NCBI GenBank assembly: GCA_013399305.1
Contig: VXAI01000091.1
Coordinates: 2,583,759 to 2,647,758 of the forward strand
Origin: Rostratula benghalensis
Lineage: Eukaryota; Chordata; Aves; Charadriiformes; Rostratulidae
DNA: 64,000 bases
Reading direction: 5' to 3'
Part shown: piece after piece, positions 50,301 through 63,659 of the stretch
Layout of the letters: every line of letters starts with the position of its first letter
Position numbering within the stretch: position 1 is the stretch's first letter
Translations under genes and position numbers: made by a program
Notes under the pieces: model-generated
The model's input: only the letters and a program-made list of their open reading frames with translations
Databases searched by the model: none
Told to the model about the DNA's origin: nothing

Positions 50301-52528
50301 GGTACAAATGCCTTAAAATTTAAACCACATAAGAAGTATCCCGTATTCAACAGAGGGGCCCAGGGGGTAATTCTGGTCCAACACATGAGCCTCGATGAGA
50401 TTAATTGTCAAGTAACTGTATGCTCTCACTATTTCATGTTTTTTTTAAGCTGATAAACTTCGCTATCAGACTAACCTCTGTGATATTTAATGTTTTCTAA
50501 AAAGCATTTTAAGTATATTGTATTTCCCTAATTACTTAAACCTTAATTCCGTGCTATTTAAATTTTTGTTCAGACTATGTTATTTAAATATTTTGTTAAG
50601 GCTAAAGCTTAGTTATTTAACTGGCAAATCTGTTAGTCTGCTCAATAACTATTGAACATCATGTCTTTGTTAGTGGTTTAAGACAATAACATTATTTACA
50701 CCTCTGTAAAGAAAATTAATGCTTTATATTAACAATTCCAAGGTTTTAGGAAATACATTGGCTATAGTCTTTCTCTTACCTCCAGAACTGGGATCTTCTA
50801 ATACATAGCCCTGTATAAACAAAGCAGTTATTACTAATCCACGGGTGATGTGCCAATATACTTGCAGTTAACTCAACATAACTGTTATCCACCCAGGAAA
50901 GGCCCCAAACTTTGCTAGTATGGAAAGAAAATTCTCACACCAAAACCAGGCTGTCGATATAGTGGTGATGCAGAAATGGAGGCTGGGAATTTAAAGAGAG
51001 TGTCTTCAGCCCTACAGAGAAGTGATGGGATCAAAAATATTGATGTACCTCTGCACCGTGGATGATAGGGTTGCTCCTAAATATGTGGACTGCATTGCTG
51101 GCCCACCTAATGCTGGGATTCTGCCTTATGGTCCATTTTGTTCTTGTGTAATGACAGGAGCTCAGCTTTCTGTTCTGTTAATCTTTCATTTACCTGGGCA
51201 CGGAGACTGTGAATGTTACCAGTACAGGTCAGGAACAGAGACAGATATCTATGTGGAAGAATGTTAAGACTGCAAAATTCAGGCACTCAAAATAGGGAAC
51301 TCTGGGTTGAAATCTTCCTGCACACCATTAATTCACATCTTACCAGGTGGAGCCGCGTTTGTATTCCTCATTTGTATTCCAGCTCCCCACATTCAAAGGA
51401 CACTTAAGTGATGTCAGGGTTTTTTGCTGGATCAAAACTTGAGTGTACCAGGTGGAGAGTGTTCCTCTGTCCCTGAATGCATTTTCCTTCACCATCCTGG
51501 AATATTCAGCAGTGTACCCACTTCTCCTTATGCACTCTCCCTCTCCCCCCTTAACTTTCCTTCTGACTGCTTGCACCGACCTTTCCAAAGCTGTGTGTCA
51601 CCCTCCCTCCCCTTTACTTCTGCCTATGGGTGTAATGTATGAGGAGGCTGTGTTTGGGTGTAGCGGATGTGCTGTGACCTGGGGCCATGGTGGGAGGGTG
51701 CTGCCACACTTCAGGCTGAGCCCCCGTGCCCAAAGCAGAACCAGCTGCGCCTGTGGGGCATGGGAACCCTGTGGGGCCTTCAGCTGCTGTAAATGGCTGC
51801 GCACTTGAAGTCCACTGTGGGTAATTAAACCCTTTTCCAGCACACCAGAGGAAAAAAATAAGTAATATCCGTTAGCCTCTTGCCACCCATACTGCAGCAG
51901 GCATTAGAAAGTCCAGTGTTGGCCTCACTTTCTGTGACTTTTCCCCTGTGTAAAACTGGGGTGCAGCTGTGCCAGCGTGCTGAAGTCTATAAATGAAAAG
52001 CGTTGCATAGGTGTGAGGATTATTAGCTGCTTAATGGAACTAGGCAGCATTAGAAATGAACCTGAGGCAGACAGTGAGCTACAGCAGTGTCAAACTCAGA
52101 TAGCTGAAGGTTTTGATGGGGGAAAAAAACATAATTGCTGCTGCGTTCCTGGAACTCTGTCAAAGGCTTCTTTTTGGCAGAGTCAAATGCAATAGAGACC
52201 ATGGAGGTCCTGCAAGGCTACGAAGATCACTTTTTGGTTCACATTTTCCAAAGTCTCTTGCAAAAAAAAAAAAGGCATTTTGGACTCCCGAGATGCCTTC
52301 TCCTCCTCTTTATAGAGTCTTGCAGAGAGATTTGTGGACAGGCTAGTACATCCTCTCATGCTCCAGCAGCCCTGCACTCAGTGCAATCACTCCACACAGG
52401 TGTGACTGAGTCTAGATGACAATGTCAGTTTTGGACACCAGGAAATCAGAGGCACGACTTCCTACCAAGAAATAAGCTTAGAATTAACATGTCACCAAAA
52501 TCTTTCTGCTTTGCAACTGCTCATTTAG

Positions 52529-52572
52529 GGGTGGCTATATGCAGGGTGGCTATATGCAGAGGTGGCTGGTGG
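52529..52572. repeat. 15-bp tandem repeat
   Basis: GGGTGGCTATATGCA occurs twice in direct succession (52529 and 52544), followed by decayed GGTGGCTGGTGGCTG copies. Confidence 0.85.
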
Positions 52573-55500
52573 CTGAGCCTTGCAATGTTATGGAGGAAAA
52601 ACCTGTGAGACTTGTGTTATCCGAGTGAACTTCTCTGGGTTGAAGAGCACCGGGATACGCGTGGTTACACGGCACATATTGCAACTGCACCCAGCACAGG
52701 GAATTCTTTTCTGGCAGGGACAGATGTGGGGTTTTTCCTCCCCTACCTTGCCCTGTTACTTTTTGATACAGTCCCTCAAGTCCTTTTTCTCTGACTCTGT
52801 AACACCTCATAAAACAAAGTGCTTGGTTGACTTAGTGGTTTGTAACAATGAAACTGGTATGTGTAACTTGGAGATTTTTCAGAAAGCCTGTTTATTTGTT
52901 TGTGTTTTAGTGTTCCACCTGTGACTTCTGAATCTGTATGCTACCACTCATTTCCACTGAATTTCAGAGTTTTAGACACCAGTGCCAGTGGGTAAGTTGT
53001 GCCTAAGCTTTAATTTGAAGGGGTTTTTAAAACAGTATTATAAGTAACAGCTATATTCAGAAATAATATACTGGCTACTTTTCTACTGGACCTGGAGAGG
53101 TAATATCGTACCAAAAAAATCTGTACTGATTTTTCCTAAAGAACTTGGAAACAAAACAGTGTGGCCATTGTATTTCAAACATTAGAGCAATTGTTCAGTA
53201 CATGCGGTGCAACCCTAAATTTCTATGTCAGAACATGGTGCCAACTCTAAGTCTCTGTAAATTACGGTACTATGGGCACGGGCATGCGCATGTTTAAACA
53301 AGTGCTTTCCTATCTCCAGGTTATATAGTCATATTTATGTATATGGTTTGGAAAGGCCAGATAACACTCCAAAGTGATAAAAGGGAACCTAAACCATGTG
53401 CTCATATTCCACACCATTGTACTTTTAAAACAAACCTGTTATGGGGCTTGGATTTTTCCTCTAAGTACATTGGCATTTGTTACACATAAATCCTAATGAT
53501 GTTTATTCTTGTATACCATAAAACCTGTAGGAAGACAAAAGAGACCTAGTAAAACAAATATAGATAAATAAAGAATAATTCATTGCCTGCATTTGAAAGT
53601 GTTTTGTGCTATAGTTTGTGTTAGTCTTACACCAGTATACTCATAAAACTTTGACTCTAAACATCTTTAAATTACAGGTTTAGGCAGTCAAAATATTAGT
53701 GTAGCTTCTTTTGGATTCAACAGGCTACCTAGTGGCTTAGTCAGCTACTGAAGGTCAGGAGAATATAATTCATCTGCCACAATGCCTAGACATCACCAGT
53801 TACACTTCTGAAGATATCCTGGAAAATGAAACTGTGAAAACATTCCAAGCACTTCAGCGGGATTATTGTCTATGACAAGATCCTCTTGGACAATACACAG
53901 ACCTTTGTGCGTGTATCACCATAATATCCAATAAAAACCAAAGCTTCCCCTTGGGACTGCTCTGCTTGCTGTGCAGAGTATTTCAGATGGGCTGGTAATA
54001 CGTGGAATCAGCACTATCAGTGATGAAAACTAAATCACGGCTCTCACCCACATTCTCAGTTTAAGCATTTGCTGTTCATTTGAATGCGTTATATTCTTAC
54101 TTCTGAAGAAAGGTTTCCTATGTGCCTTAACACCTAGCCCTGAAACATGCTAAACATTTTGCTGTATTTCCCTGTTTGGGCAAAACAGGTTATCCTCTGA
54201 GATACTACTATTTTTTTAAGTCACAAAAGTGAAAACATTCTTGTTCTTACTGGAATTACCCTGTGGAAACAATGATTGTATAAAAGAGTTAAGACACTGT
54301 GCAAAATTAATTGATTACAGGATCAGCCAGTGTGCTCAAAGAGCATTAGCCTTCCCCAAGATAAGAATCTTATTACAAATTAGAAGTGGACTGTGACAGG
54401 CAGTGCTGGCTCTTGAACCCAGGCTCAGTGTCCACCCCCACACCACTGCTGATCTCCGTCTAAGCCTTACGTTCTGAAGCTCTGCGAAGAACGATCACAT
54501 GTGAACAACAGAATTTCCTAATGCAGATGCAATCAGACAACGTAAGAAAAGAAGAGCATCTCCCTAACTGAAAAACATTAGGAAGACTGGTGTGTGCTTT
54601 AGAAATAATCAGTATGAGAAACCTAAAAGGTAAGCATGTTGTTTGGATTAGAGACCCAGACCTAGGAAAACAGCAAGAGGAATGGGAAAGCGAAGAAAAT
54701 TGCAGAAGGCGAAAAGTTTGGTTTGTAACTGAAGAGGGCTTTTACTCTTGCTAGCATTAGAGGTTAATATTCTTTTTGGCTATAAAGGATCATTGGAGTT
54801 ATGCTGATCTTATAGCACTGAGACAAGGAGCTGGACAGATTCTGCAGAAAAGAAGCATGTGACTCATGGAAAGAGTAACTAGTGTAGAACTTGCTCGACT
54901 TGAACTCTTGCTTATAGGGATTTTATTTACCCCTGGGGAAGGGTGAAACTTTCCAGTTTGGCATAAAGCTAAACTACTTTACCAGTGAGAGAGAACTCGA
55001 AGCCTCCTCTGCTGAAAAGATAAGCTTTCATGACACAGGATAAAAGCTAAGATGTACTGAAGATTATTGCACAGTGAGAAAGGAAAAAGATGCCTTAAAA
55101 GCGTGTTTCTTTTAGCTGTGAAAACTAGCTAATGGAATATTCAAGACATCTGTCGTACTTAACTAGATGGTCACATTAAATCATTTTCAATACACAAGAC
55201 AAACCATCATACATTTCTTTACAGCAGACACACTTACCAAAAAGTAAAAATGCTTCGTGCTTTGTTGGAAATCATTAACTGAGAAGTTCTAGTAACTCCT
55301 TCAACAATACGATGCCCATATTCTCATTCACATCAAGATACATTAGAGAATTCAGTCAAAACTCTTCTTTCATTTTGATTCCTAATGGGAATAATAATCC
55401 ACCTGCCTGGTGACAACGTTATTGGCACTTTAAAAAATTTTGCTGTGCAAACATTTGGAAAGAGATACATTGAAGAAAATTACTTGCTAATGAGGTTTAG

Positions 55501-58500
55501 TTTAAATGCAAATTCAACCTAGCTCATCTGTACAAACATGTTTTAAAAGAAAGGGAAAAAACCTCCACTTCCCTAACGTGCTGATCAGAGCTGTTAATAG
55601 CAGTCTAAAACATGCACAAGTTAAGCAAAACTCCCCAGTTTCTCTAGGACAGGGCCGAACCTAATCCTCAGGCACTGCCTGCCAGCAAACTTGAATATCA
55701 CAAGAAAAGGAGAGATATGAGATGAGATTTGGATGCAGATTTTCAAATAAACACTTTTAACATGTGAGTTATGAATATGGATTTTAATTTTTTTTACAAA
55801 CCCTTCATCAAATTACGAGGAAATATTTAAATCAATGTTGTGGATCTTTTGTTCAGAGTAACTAAATATTTATACAGTTTTGTAAAAAGATTTTGTTCTA
55901 CCTAATTGTGTTTTGAAATCACCTAGATCCTCTCTGCAATAAAAACAAACCTTAAGTTCTTTCAGAGGGTAAATCCCACCTCAATTTAAAACTAATAAAA
56001 CATAATAACAGGAGTGTAAGTTCAACCTAGCAGCTTTATCTTTGAGCAGAGCTAAATAATTTAGAAGTTATCTATTCGAATCTTTGAAAGATACACGATA
56101 ACTTAGATCACAAGACTGGAGAACTGTATGATCGTGGCTTGCAAAAGCTGCTTAAATAATGAAACACTGAAGTTGAAAATGTCAGTATTTAATGAACTGA
56201 ACTGAAAAGAATCACAAGAGATTGCTGCAGACTCTGAGAACGTATGTCACGCTTCTTTAGAAAAACATCAAACGCTCAAAAAACCCACCAGTTTTTTGCC
56301 AGTCACTGCTAAGAACTTACTTACTTACATACTTGCTGGTCTTTGTCCAGGTTCCCTCAAGTGGAGAGGGTTTATCTCAATTTAAATAGTTGGCAGTCAT
56401 ATTTCTAATTTTCATAACTGCAGTTGCCTTTAAGTCAACTCAGCTTGAAAAATTCCTGCAAGGGACCTTGTTGGAAATCATCAAACTCGCCATCCTCGGA
56501 GAAGAATACTGATCCTTGTCAATGATGGCTACAGCCCTGCAGAATATGAGGGACAACACAGATTAATTCAGTTTAGGAGTATAGGAATTATTTGATCTTA
56601 GGTCACAGACTGTCACTGATGTGCTTTGAACAGGAATAGAAGAAAAGCTTCTGTACAGAGGTAGATAATTATTTTTGTCTTCAAGAAGACATCTTTTCAG
56701 ATCGAGACTGTACATATTCTCATAGGTCAAAACTGTGGTCCTTGAAAATGCTATACTTGCTTTGAAAGAAAAGGATAGAAATCCACATTTTTTCCCTGAA
56801 AAATTTAAATAATCATATGAACAAAATTAGCCAATTAATTTATGCATGGATCCCAAATCCAGAGAATTGTCTGGATTTTTGGAGTGCTGCTGGCTAAAAG
56901 TCAATGCAAGTAAAATGCAAAAACAATAAAATGGCTACATGGGCTGAAACTTCTTGCTACAAATACTTGCTTTCCTGGATGACCTTGGTCTAGACAGAGA
57001 AGGGCTCTATTCTTTACACTCCAACTACACACTAATCAAACAAGAATCAAACTCACAGACTATTTTGCCCTGAGGCCCATCTTCAGGTTATTGCCAGGTA
57101 AGGAATACAGGTGCGTGTAGCTTAAGAACTCTTTGCAAGCTGTTCCTATCTGCTCCGTGAGATATTGTATTGCCCTGCAAATCTGTTTGTTCTAAGAAAT
57201 CAGCCCCCAGATGTGTAGCTGGAGCGTCTGTTTCATACACAAAAGACTTCTGAAGAGACCATCAGCCTGCCTCCATCCCCAGCCCCACTCAGAGATGTGA
57301 GTGAGTGCCTGAACAAAGGGAAGAGTGAAAGGCTGCCCCTCAGGTGGGCTCCCTTTGCTGGTGATGAGGAGCTGTGGTTGTGTGACTCACCGGCTGGCCA
57401 TCATGAGAATGTCTGAGAGAAGGACCACGTCGTGGGCATGCTGTGGACAGACCACAAGCCATCCACTGTTTAGATTCATCTGCTGCTGCTGCTGCTTTTG
57501 GGGAAGCATGGAAAATTATGATGGTAGGCTTAAAACAAACTGATAATTATAGACATTTATTTTAAACACAGTTGTTAATAATTAAAAACAAATTTTTAAT
57601 TTTCATAATCATCCTCTGTTTAGGCTCAGTGTCCCGGGCCCAACAGCCAAACACTGCAAAACCGACTAACCAACAGGAAGGAAAAAAATGATCTGGTGGT
57701 GTTGACAGACTCTGAGGCAGGTTAAAACCACTGCACAAAATACTCTACCCTCCACGTATGTGCTTCAACCAGTAAAATTCCTACTGACCAAGAAAATCGA
57801 TAGGAAGTCTTTCCATTGATTGCAGCTCACTGAGATTTCAGCCTTTTAAGAAAAATAGCATAACTACTTATTTATGCCCCTGCTCCAACCCCCTAGGGGG
57901 GTGATCCACTGCACACAATTTAGGAACGGGGCTCTTGCTGAGGACTGCTAGGCAGGTCCTTCCCTCATTCTCATTCTTATGTCCCAAGAAGACCACTCAG
58001 GAGCAGGGCTTTTCACTGCTGTCCCTTTGCACAGGAACTTAACAGCTTCTGAAGTACTGCTGGGCGTGTTTAGCCTGCCTCAGAAAAAAACACCCTTAAT
58101 TAGGAATCAAACATGAGGCAGTGTGATAAGGACAAATCAAGTCACTGGTTTTCTTTGACTCTCACATACCTGTTTTGCCCAGGATCTCCCAGGCTATTTG
58201 GGACAGCTACAGTTAGTCTGCTTGGGAAGTAGTCACTCACATCGCTGATCTGTCTCATTGCAAACAATGTTTTAATTATTTGCTGGTGTTAGCCCCTACC
58301 AGGCCCTTCTTGGATAAGCACCTTTGGCCTTATTAGGCCAGACTGAATTTCTGTTCTCTAAATACAGGGAGGCTCTGTGCTGGTTTGTCTCTCTACAGTA
58401 CTCTTATGTTGCAACCTGCCTGGTGACAAGATCAGTTCAGGCTGTGCTTGAACCCAGGTGTTTAGCCTTTTTCTGGGGTCTGCTTCATCCCTTCTTGCAT

Positions 58501-58685
58501 GTCCTAGCTTTTCCAGTCCTCAAACTCACTCCCACCTGCACCCTACACCAGGAAGCCTTGCACATTATTACCCTGCAGGCTTACTTTCTTGAAACTGGTT
58601 TCTGTTCCACCCAAAATGGGCACGAGCTGTGCTTGTTTCCACCTGAGGCTGCTTGTTAGACACAATGCCACACCTCATCACAGTC

Positions 58686-58760
58686 TCACATAATAACTGA
58701 GCATGGAGGGGACCCTCAAAGGTCCTCCAGTCCAACTGCCTGCTCAGGCCAGGGTCAGTG
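58686..58760 (-). mobile_element. Weak CR1 3' trace
   Basis: TGGAGGGGACCCTCAAAGGT, CCTCCAGTCCAACTGCCTGC and TCAGGCCAGGGTCA match the antisense CR1 3' UTR pattern (gaagggacc ... gtccaacccctgctcaggcaggg). The tail itself is degraded. Borders are approximate. Confidence 0.6.
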
Positions 58761-59280
58761 TTCAAGCATCCTGATGCAAAACACAGACAGGCATACTGCA
58801 GACTGACATTAAACACTTCTGCAGACAGCTTTTGCTATTGGAGAAAAAGTGATGGAAATGAAAGCCCAGCATTTTTCTCCCTACCTACTTTTTTTTTTAA
58901 AAAAAAAAAAGCTTGTAATATTCATTTCATCACCTTCCACCACAAACCTTGAAAGAGCAGCAGACAGAGGACCTACACACATGCTCCCAACCTTTAACAC
59001 TGGTGTGGCTGGGAGCTGCTCCAAATGCATCATAAAAAGTAGTATTCTGCCCTTTTTTAACCCAGAGAGCCAGGATCTGTTGCTCTGTGTGCCCAGCTGG
59101 TCTTTCATCAATTGTTTATTCTGCCAGTCAAGCTCAGGTACTAGTTTTTAGCACAACCATCTAAGTAGAGCTGGGTTTCTCTCTGTGACATAGACAGCAA
59201 GGTGAAAGCAGACAGTAGTGACCCAAACCACCCAGTCAGCATCATCCCAGGCTGTCAGAGGGGAAGACCAAATGCAGACA

Positions 59281-59301
59281 GGGTGGGGTTGGGGGCGGGG
59301 G
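59281..59301 (+). other. G-quadruplex motif
   Basis: Four G-runs of 3, 4, 5 and 5 bases are separated by T, TT and C. Loops of one or two bases predict a very stable quadruplex on the + strand. Confidence 0.8.
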
Positions 59302-62300
59302 CATCTTTCAGGTTGTTAAGCGGCTGCTGTGGGTGGGTAATCAGAGATGGATTTCTCACAAGCTGTTGTTTCTCTTTCCATAGTCTCATACCATTTCTGT
59401 CTGCTTCTCTTCCACTATTCTGATGGGCTGCTCTGTCTGGATTAAGTATAATTATGAAATCTTTAAGACATTCTTCAATGCTAATTCAAGCCAGGAGGGG
59501 CTTTATTTTACACAGACACTTTTCCCTTCAGTTTTCATAGGTCTGAGCAGCACACAGTGCAACAGTGAAAAATCAGTATCCACCACTGAAGTTTATTTTT
59601 GTAGAGGTTAATATTATTGGCATATGACATAGCCATGCTGCGAGAGTTTTCAAATATTAGTTATAATATTTACTTTGCTTTTGTGAAGAATGTGTTAGTT
59701 TAAACATGTCTTCTCCTAAGGTAAAGTGAAATAATTAAATGTATTTTCTCATTTTTGTGGTCCTTTCCACCTAATTTCCTCTGCAGTTTATTTTCAGTGT
59801 ACAAGAGACTGTACCAAGAAAAAAGCAATTGCAAGGGAAACTGTAACAAAAAAGTTCAATGGATATTTTAATTGTTTTGCAAACAAGACATATTTATTTC
59901 CTTGAGGGGAAGAATAATTGCAACAGCACAGCATGGAGATTTTCTTATCTTGAAAAATATCTTGTATTTCTGAATCAGTTATTTTATGTATGTGAGGATA
60001 ACTGTGAAACTGCCAAATATTCTAGTAGAGATTTCTGCTAATTCAGGAAAATGGAATTTAAGACTATGCAAATCCGCACAACTTCTTTTATTATGACAGT
60101 TTTGTCAGCAGTTTGAAAAGAAGCCAACTCTTACTTGCCTTAAGCACGTGTTTGGTTGGCAGCGGTCAGCAGTGATAGACTGGCGTTAGACTTTGCCAAA
60201 TGGATCCAACTTTCAGTGTGACTTAATGCAAAAAAATTAGTCTTTATGGCGATCTTTTTTTGTAGTAGCCCAAGGGGGAATGATGACCATCACCCTGGCT
60301 ATACTTACTCTGTTTTTTTTTCCCATGCAGACTTGTAGCTCTGGACTCTCTGTAGGCTAATCTGACTGCTTCAGACACCTAGTCCCACACAGGACCGAGA
60401 TGTGAATTCATATACAGACCAAGCTCTAAGTCTCATCATAAAAGTGCCTTCATCCCTGAAAAGCATCAGGACCAAGTGACTCCCAGTCCGAAAAGCCGGC
60501 ATGATTTACCTGCTGGCACATGTGTATGCTGCCTAATGCAACAGAGCCTTGACTGCAGGGGCAGCAGCAATGCACTGGGAGATGATGACTTCTTTCAGAG
60601 AAGGTGCTGGGGAAGACGCTACAAAGGTACATTCATGGTAGCAAATCCAAGGAGGGGGAGGCAGAAGGTTGTTTACCCAAGGTAAACCCAAAGGTGTGCA
60701 TCTGGCAACATTGAGACTTGCCAGGGTTGATCATTCTGGATCCCCAAGTCACAAAGGAGGGCCATCAGTAGCAAATGGGCTCGGCACAGCTAAGTCGCTT
60801 CCTTCCAAGCCTCAAACACCCTCTCGGATTTAGTCTGACTGTGAGTTTCTTGGAAGTTAATTTAAGTGCCTACATGAATAGAGTGAGACGGACTTGTCTT
60901 TTTGTGAAATGTTATTAGTGATATTTATACTGTGGGAACACTCAGGAATGGTTGAGGCCTCGGGATACGAGTTGCAAACCGTACAGTAATTACAGTTGCT
61001 GCCTAAAGGAACAAACAAGAGCCATGGTTGGAAGGAAAAGTTCTGTTCCAAAAAACCCACGTAGAAATTGTGAGCATCAACATGGTCTGATCCTGCAAAC
61101 CTGCTTCATGTCTGTATTCAGAGTCAGGTGTGCTACATACTTTAGTGACATAGTAAGGTTCAATCACTTCTTTCCCCTACTCTGATGACAATAAGACTAA
61201 ATTGTTGTCTTTTGTTCAAAAGAAACACTTTCTAAATTACAAATCATGTTACTTGTACAAAACTGTGGCTAAAGGTATAATCTAGCCTGCAAAATACAGG
61301 GGAGGGGTTGCAGGTTCTTGTATAGTAAGGAAAGCAGCAGATACTGATCTCTGGCTGACTCTCATCCTACAAGAAATTGTATAAACTGCTTTTCCTCCTT
61401 TAGCTCAGAAGAAGTTTAGAGTAATATTATTGAAGCTAATGGAGCTACACCACTGCAAAAGCACTCTTCTGCAGCCAAAACTGGGACTGAACACAGCATT
61501 CAACCTTGACAAACTCTAGTATTTTAACTGTGAGCTCTCAGCCCAGCTTCCCTTGCAGGCTAAGGCTTGCTGCCTCGTGGATCTACAAGAGCACCAGGGT
61601 CACTTCCTGGTCCTGCAGCCTGACACATTGAGCTTTGCTGATCCTTCAACTTGCAGCCTGGTAAACCTGCACACTGGGTCACAAGGAGACACTGTGGCTT
61701 TACCCTGAACATAATGTACACTTCCCATGAAGGTCCTCCTGTGAAGGTTGCTGCTTTGCTCTGTAAGTTGGTGCACCAGATACACCCTCCACGAGACAAG
61801 AGGCTACTGTCCTGTCTCCTTCACTTGCTGAAAAACAACTGGGGAGGTTTGAGTGCTGCCAACTTCAACGGCTCAAAACCAATAGTCCTTCCTCACTCAA
61901 CTCATGGGACTGGCCCCAAAGTCATGAGACTTGAGCAAAAACATATAGGGGAGTTTAGTTTTTGCTTTCATTTTGGTTTAAATAACGCTATTTTTCATTC
62001 TTGTTGCAGATACTCACATGCAAACTGGCTTCTCCCCTGTCCATTAAGCCTGTAACCCTTAAAGCAATCCTGCCGTCTCATCAGGCGGCAGCTCAGCATC
62101 CATCCTGCTCTCAGCCTTCCTGACAGTCCTGGCCTTCTCAGCCTCAGCTACACCTGCACTGCAGAGGACCCGTAGGGCTGCCCTCTAGCAGGAGGCCTAC
62201 AGTCTAAGCCCCTTTCTTTATCTTTCTCTGTGTTCTCCCTTTAGTCACAAACCAGGAGGGAAAGGAACAGAAACAAGCATGAATTGCTTTCCCAGTTCTT

Positions 62301-63606
62301 CAAGAGAGTGGTGTGCCTAGTAGGTGGTGTGGGACACTAACTCCTGCTTCAAACCCCAAGCTCAGTTGGTGCCTTTTCCACAGGAGGTGGGGAGGCAGGC
62401 AGAGCAGGTTTCTCACAGGCAGTGGTACCATTTACCAGGGGATCCACAAGACCTTTAGTAGCCATTTGTCTTGTTTCTGAAAGGCCAGCATCTAGCTGTT
62501 TGGTGCTGGACAGATGTGGGTTTTGACCTTTGGAAGCAGGACTTCTGTGTGTGAAGAAATTTTGAGCTGAGCTTTAAGCTGAAGCAGTGGCTTCAGTTGT
62601 CAAAATTTCTATGGCCAACCCAGCATGTTGCTGCAGCCAAACCCCAAACCAGATCCCTAACACCCAAGACCCTCCAGACTTGGGAGTGAAAGGAGGGAGG
62701 AGGAGGAGGTAGAAGTGACCAAAACCAGAAAAACAGACAAGAATAGTGTGGATTTCCTTGTTAGAGGAAAAAGAGAACACTGAATGTTAGATTTGCTGTG
62801 TAAATTCGTGAGGAGTGCTTGACCTCAACTAATTAATCTCAGCTAATATATTTTTTTTTCAAGAATGTTTTTGAACCTAGCTCATTTTATGCAAGGCATC
62901 CACCTTTGCGGGTATATTTCCCTTGAGGTCCCTTACCATTTGCTGTACAGTAGCCAGTAATACACCACATTTGTCCCCTGCTTGACATGACTTAAAAGCA
63001 ACTGGCTTCTGCTGTGGAATGATGCAGTTTTTGCCCTCTGTTCAACAAACCCAGCCACACACGTAGTTGTGATCTCATTCTGGAAAACTTCTGAAAGACA
63101 GCAGTCTTGTGCAGAGCAACAATCCTGAGTACCACATCAGTTTCTCTCTACTTACTCAGTCCTTGCCCCACCTCTCTGGTTTCAAGGTATTTTTTGTTCC
63201 CTGAACACTGTAAAAACATTACTCAGGATTGACAACAGTTAGCCTCAGAAGGCTGAGCAGTTCAGTTGCTGACATTATCTTCTAGAGCTGAAAAAACAAG
63301 AGACGTACACATTTGCTGAGAGGAGGCAGCGGTCTCACAGTTAACTTCTTAGTTATCTTCAAGCTGGAGCTACTTTCAGGCTTTAACTCACTTTTTTTTT
63401 TCTCTTTTTTCTTTTTAAAAATTTTTATTCTGAACCACCACAGAGTTCCATTCTGGTTTGGCCAAATGTGGATTTAGAAACCCCCAGTGCTAGTGGCATC
63501 TTCTTTTCAAACACTGGGTTTCAATTCAGAGCGCTGGATGCACAGGAGCAGAAGCCTTTAATGCTGGTGTGGCTCCCCTGCACCGTGACTATAGAAAGCT
63601 CCAAAC

Positions 63607-63659
63607 TCTCATCTATTTAAAACATCTATTTATTTTTGAGCAGTTTTAAATAGATGAGA
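63607..63659. repeat. Perfect 17-bp inverted repeat (hairpin)
   Basis: TCTCATCTATTTAAAAC (63607-63623) pairs exactly with GTTTTAAATAGATGAGA (63643-63659) over a 19-base loop. Beyond an internal bubble, CTCC (63599-63602) can pair with GGAG (63665-63668). The loop repeats the ATCTATTTA motif of the left arm. Confidence 0.9.

Larger units (their letters stand above)
43829..58685. other. Intergenic or intronic DNA without supported genes
   Basis: About 15 kb with a T-run near 44680-44695, a (TCTG)4 run, a 15-bp tandem repeat and scattered short frames. From 52.9 to 57.3 kb no reading frame reaches 60 codons on either strand. No exon pair, RNA gene or recognised repeat is seen. Confidence 0.55.

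Noticed and set aside
54405..54445. tRNA-like B-box (CTTGAACCCAGGC)
   Set aside because: There is no matching A-box, acceptor stem or cloverleaf around it. The same word also occurs elsewhere by chance.
58889..58910. T10A12 as a designed terminator or hairpin
   Set aside because: Simple homopolymer slippage explains it, and no transcription unit is nearby.
61651..62055. 134-codon + frame, among the longest open frames outside CR1
   Set aside because: It has no splice context, no recognisable domain, and overlapping open frames on the other strand. Chance is sufficient.
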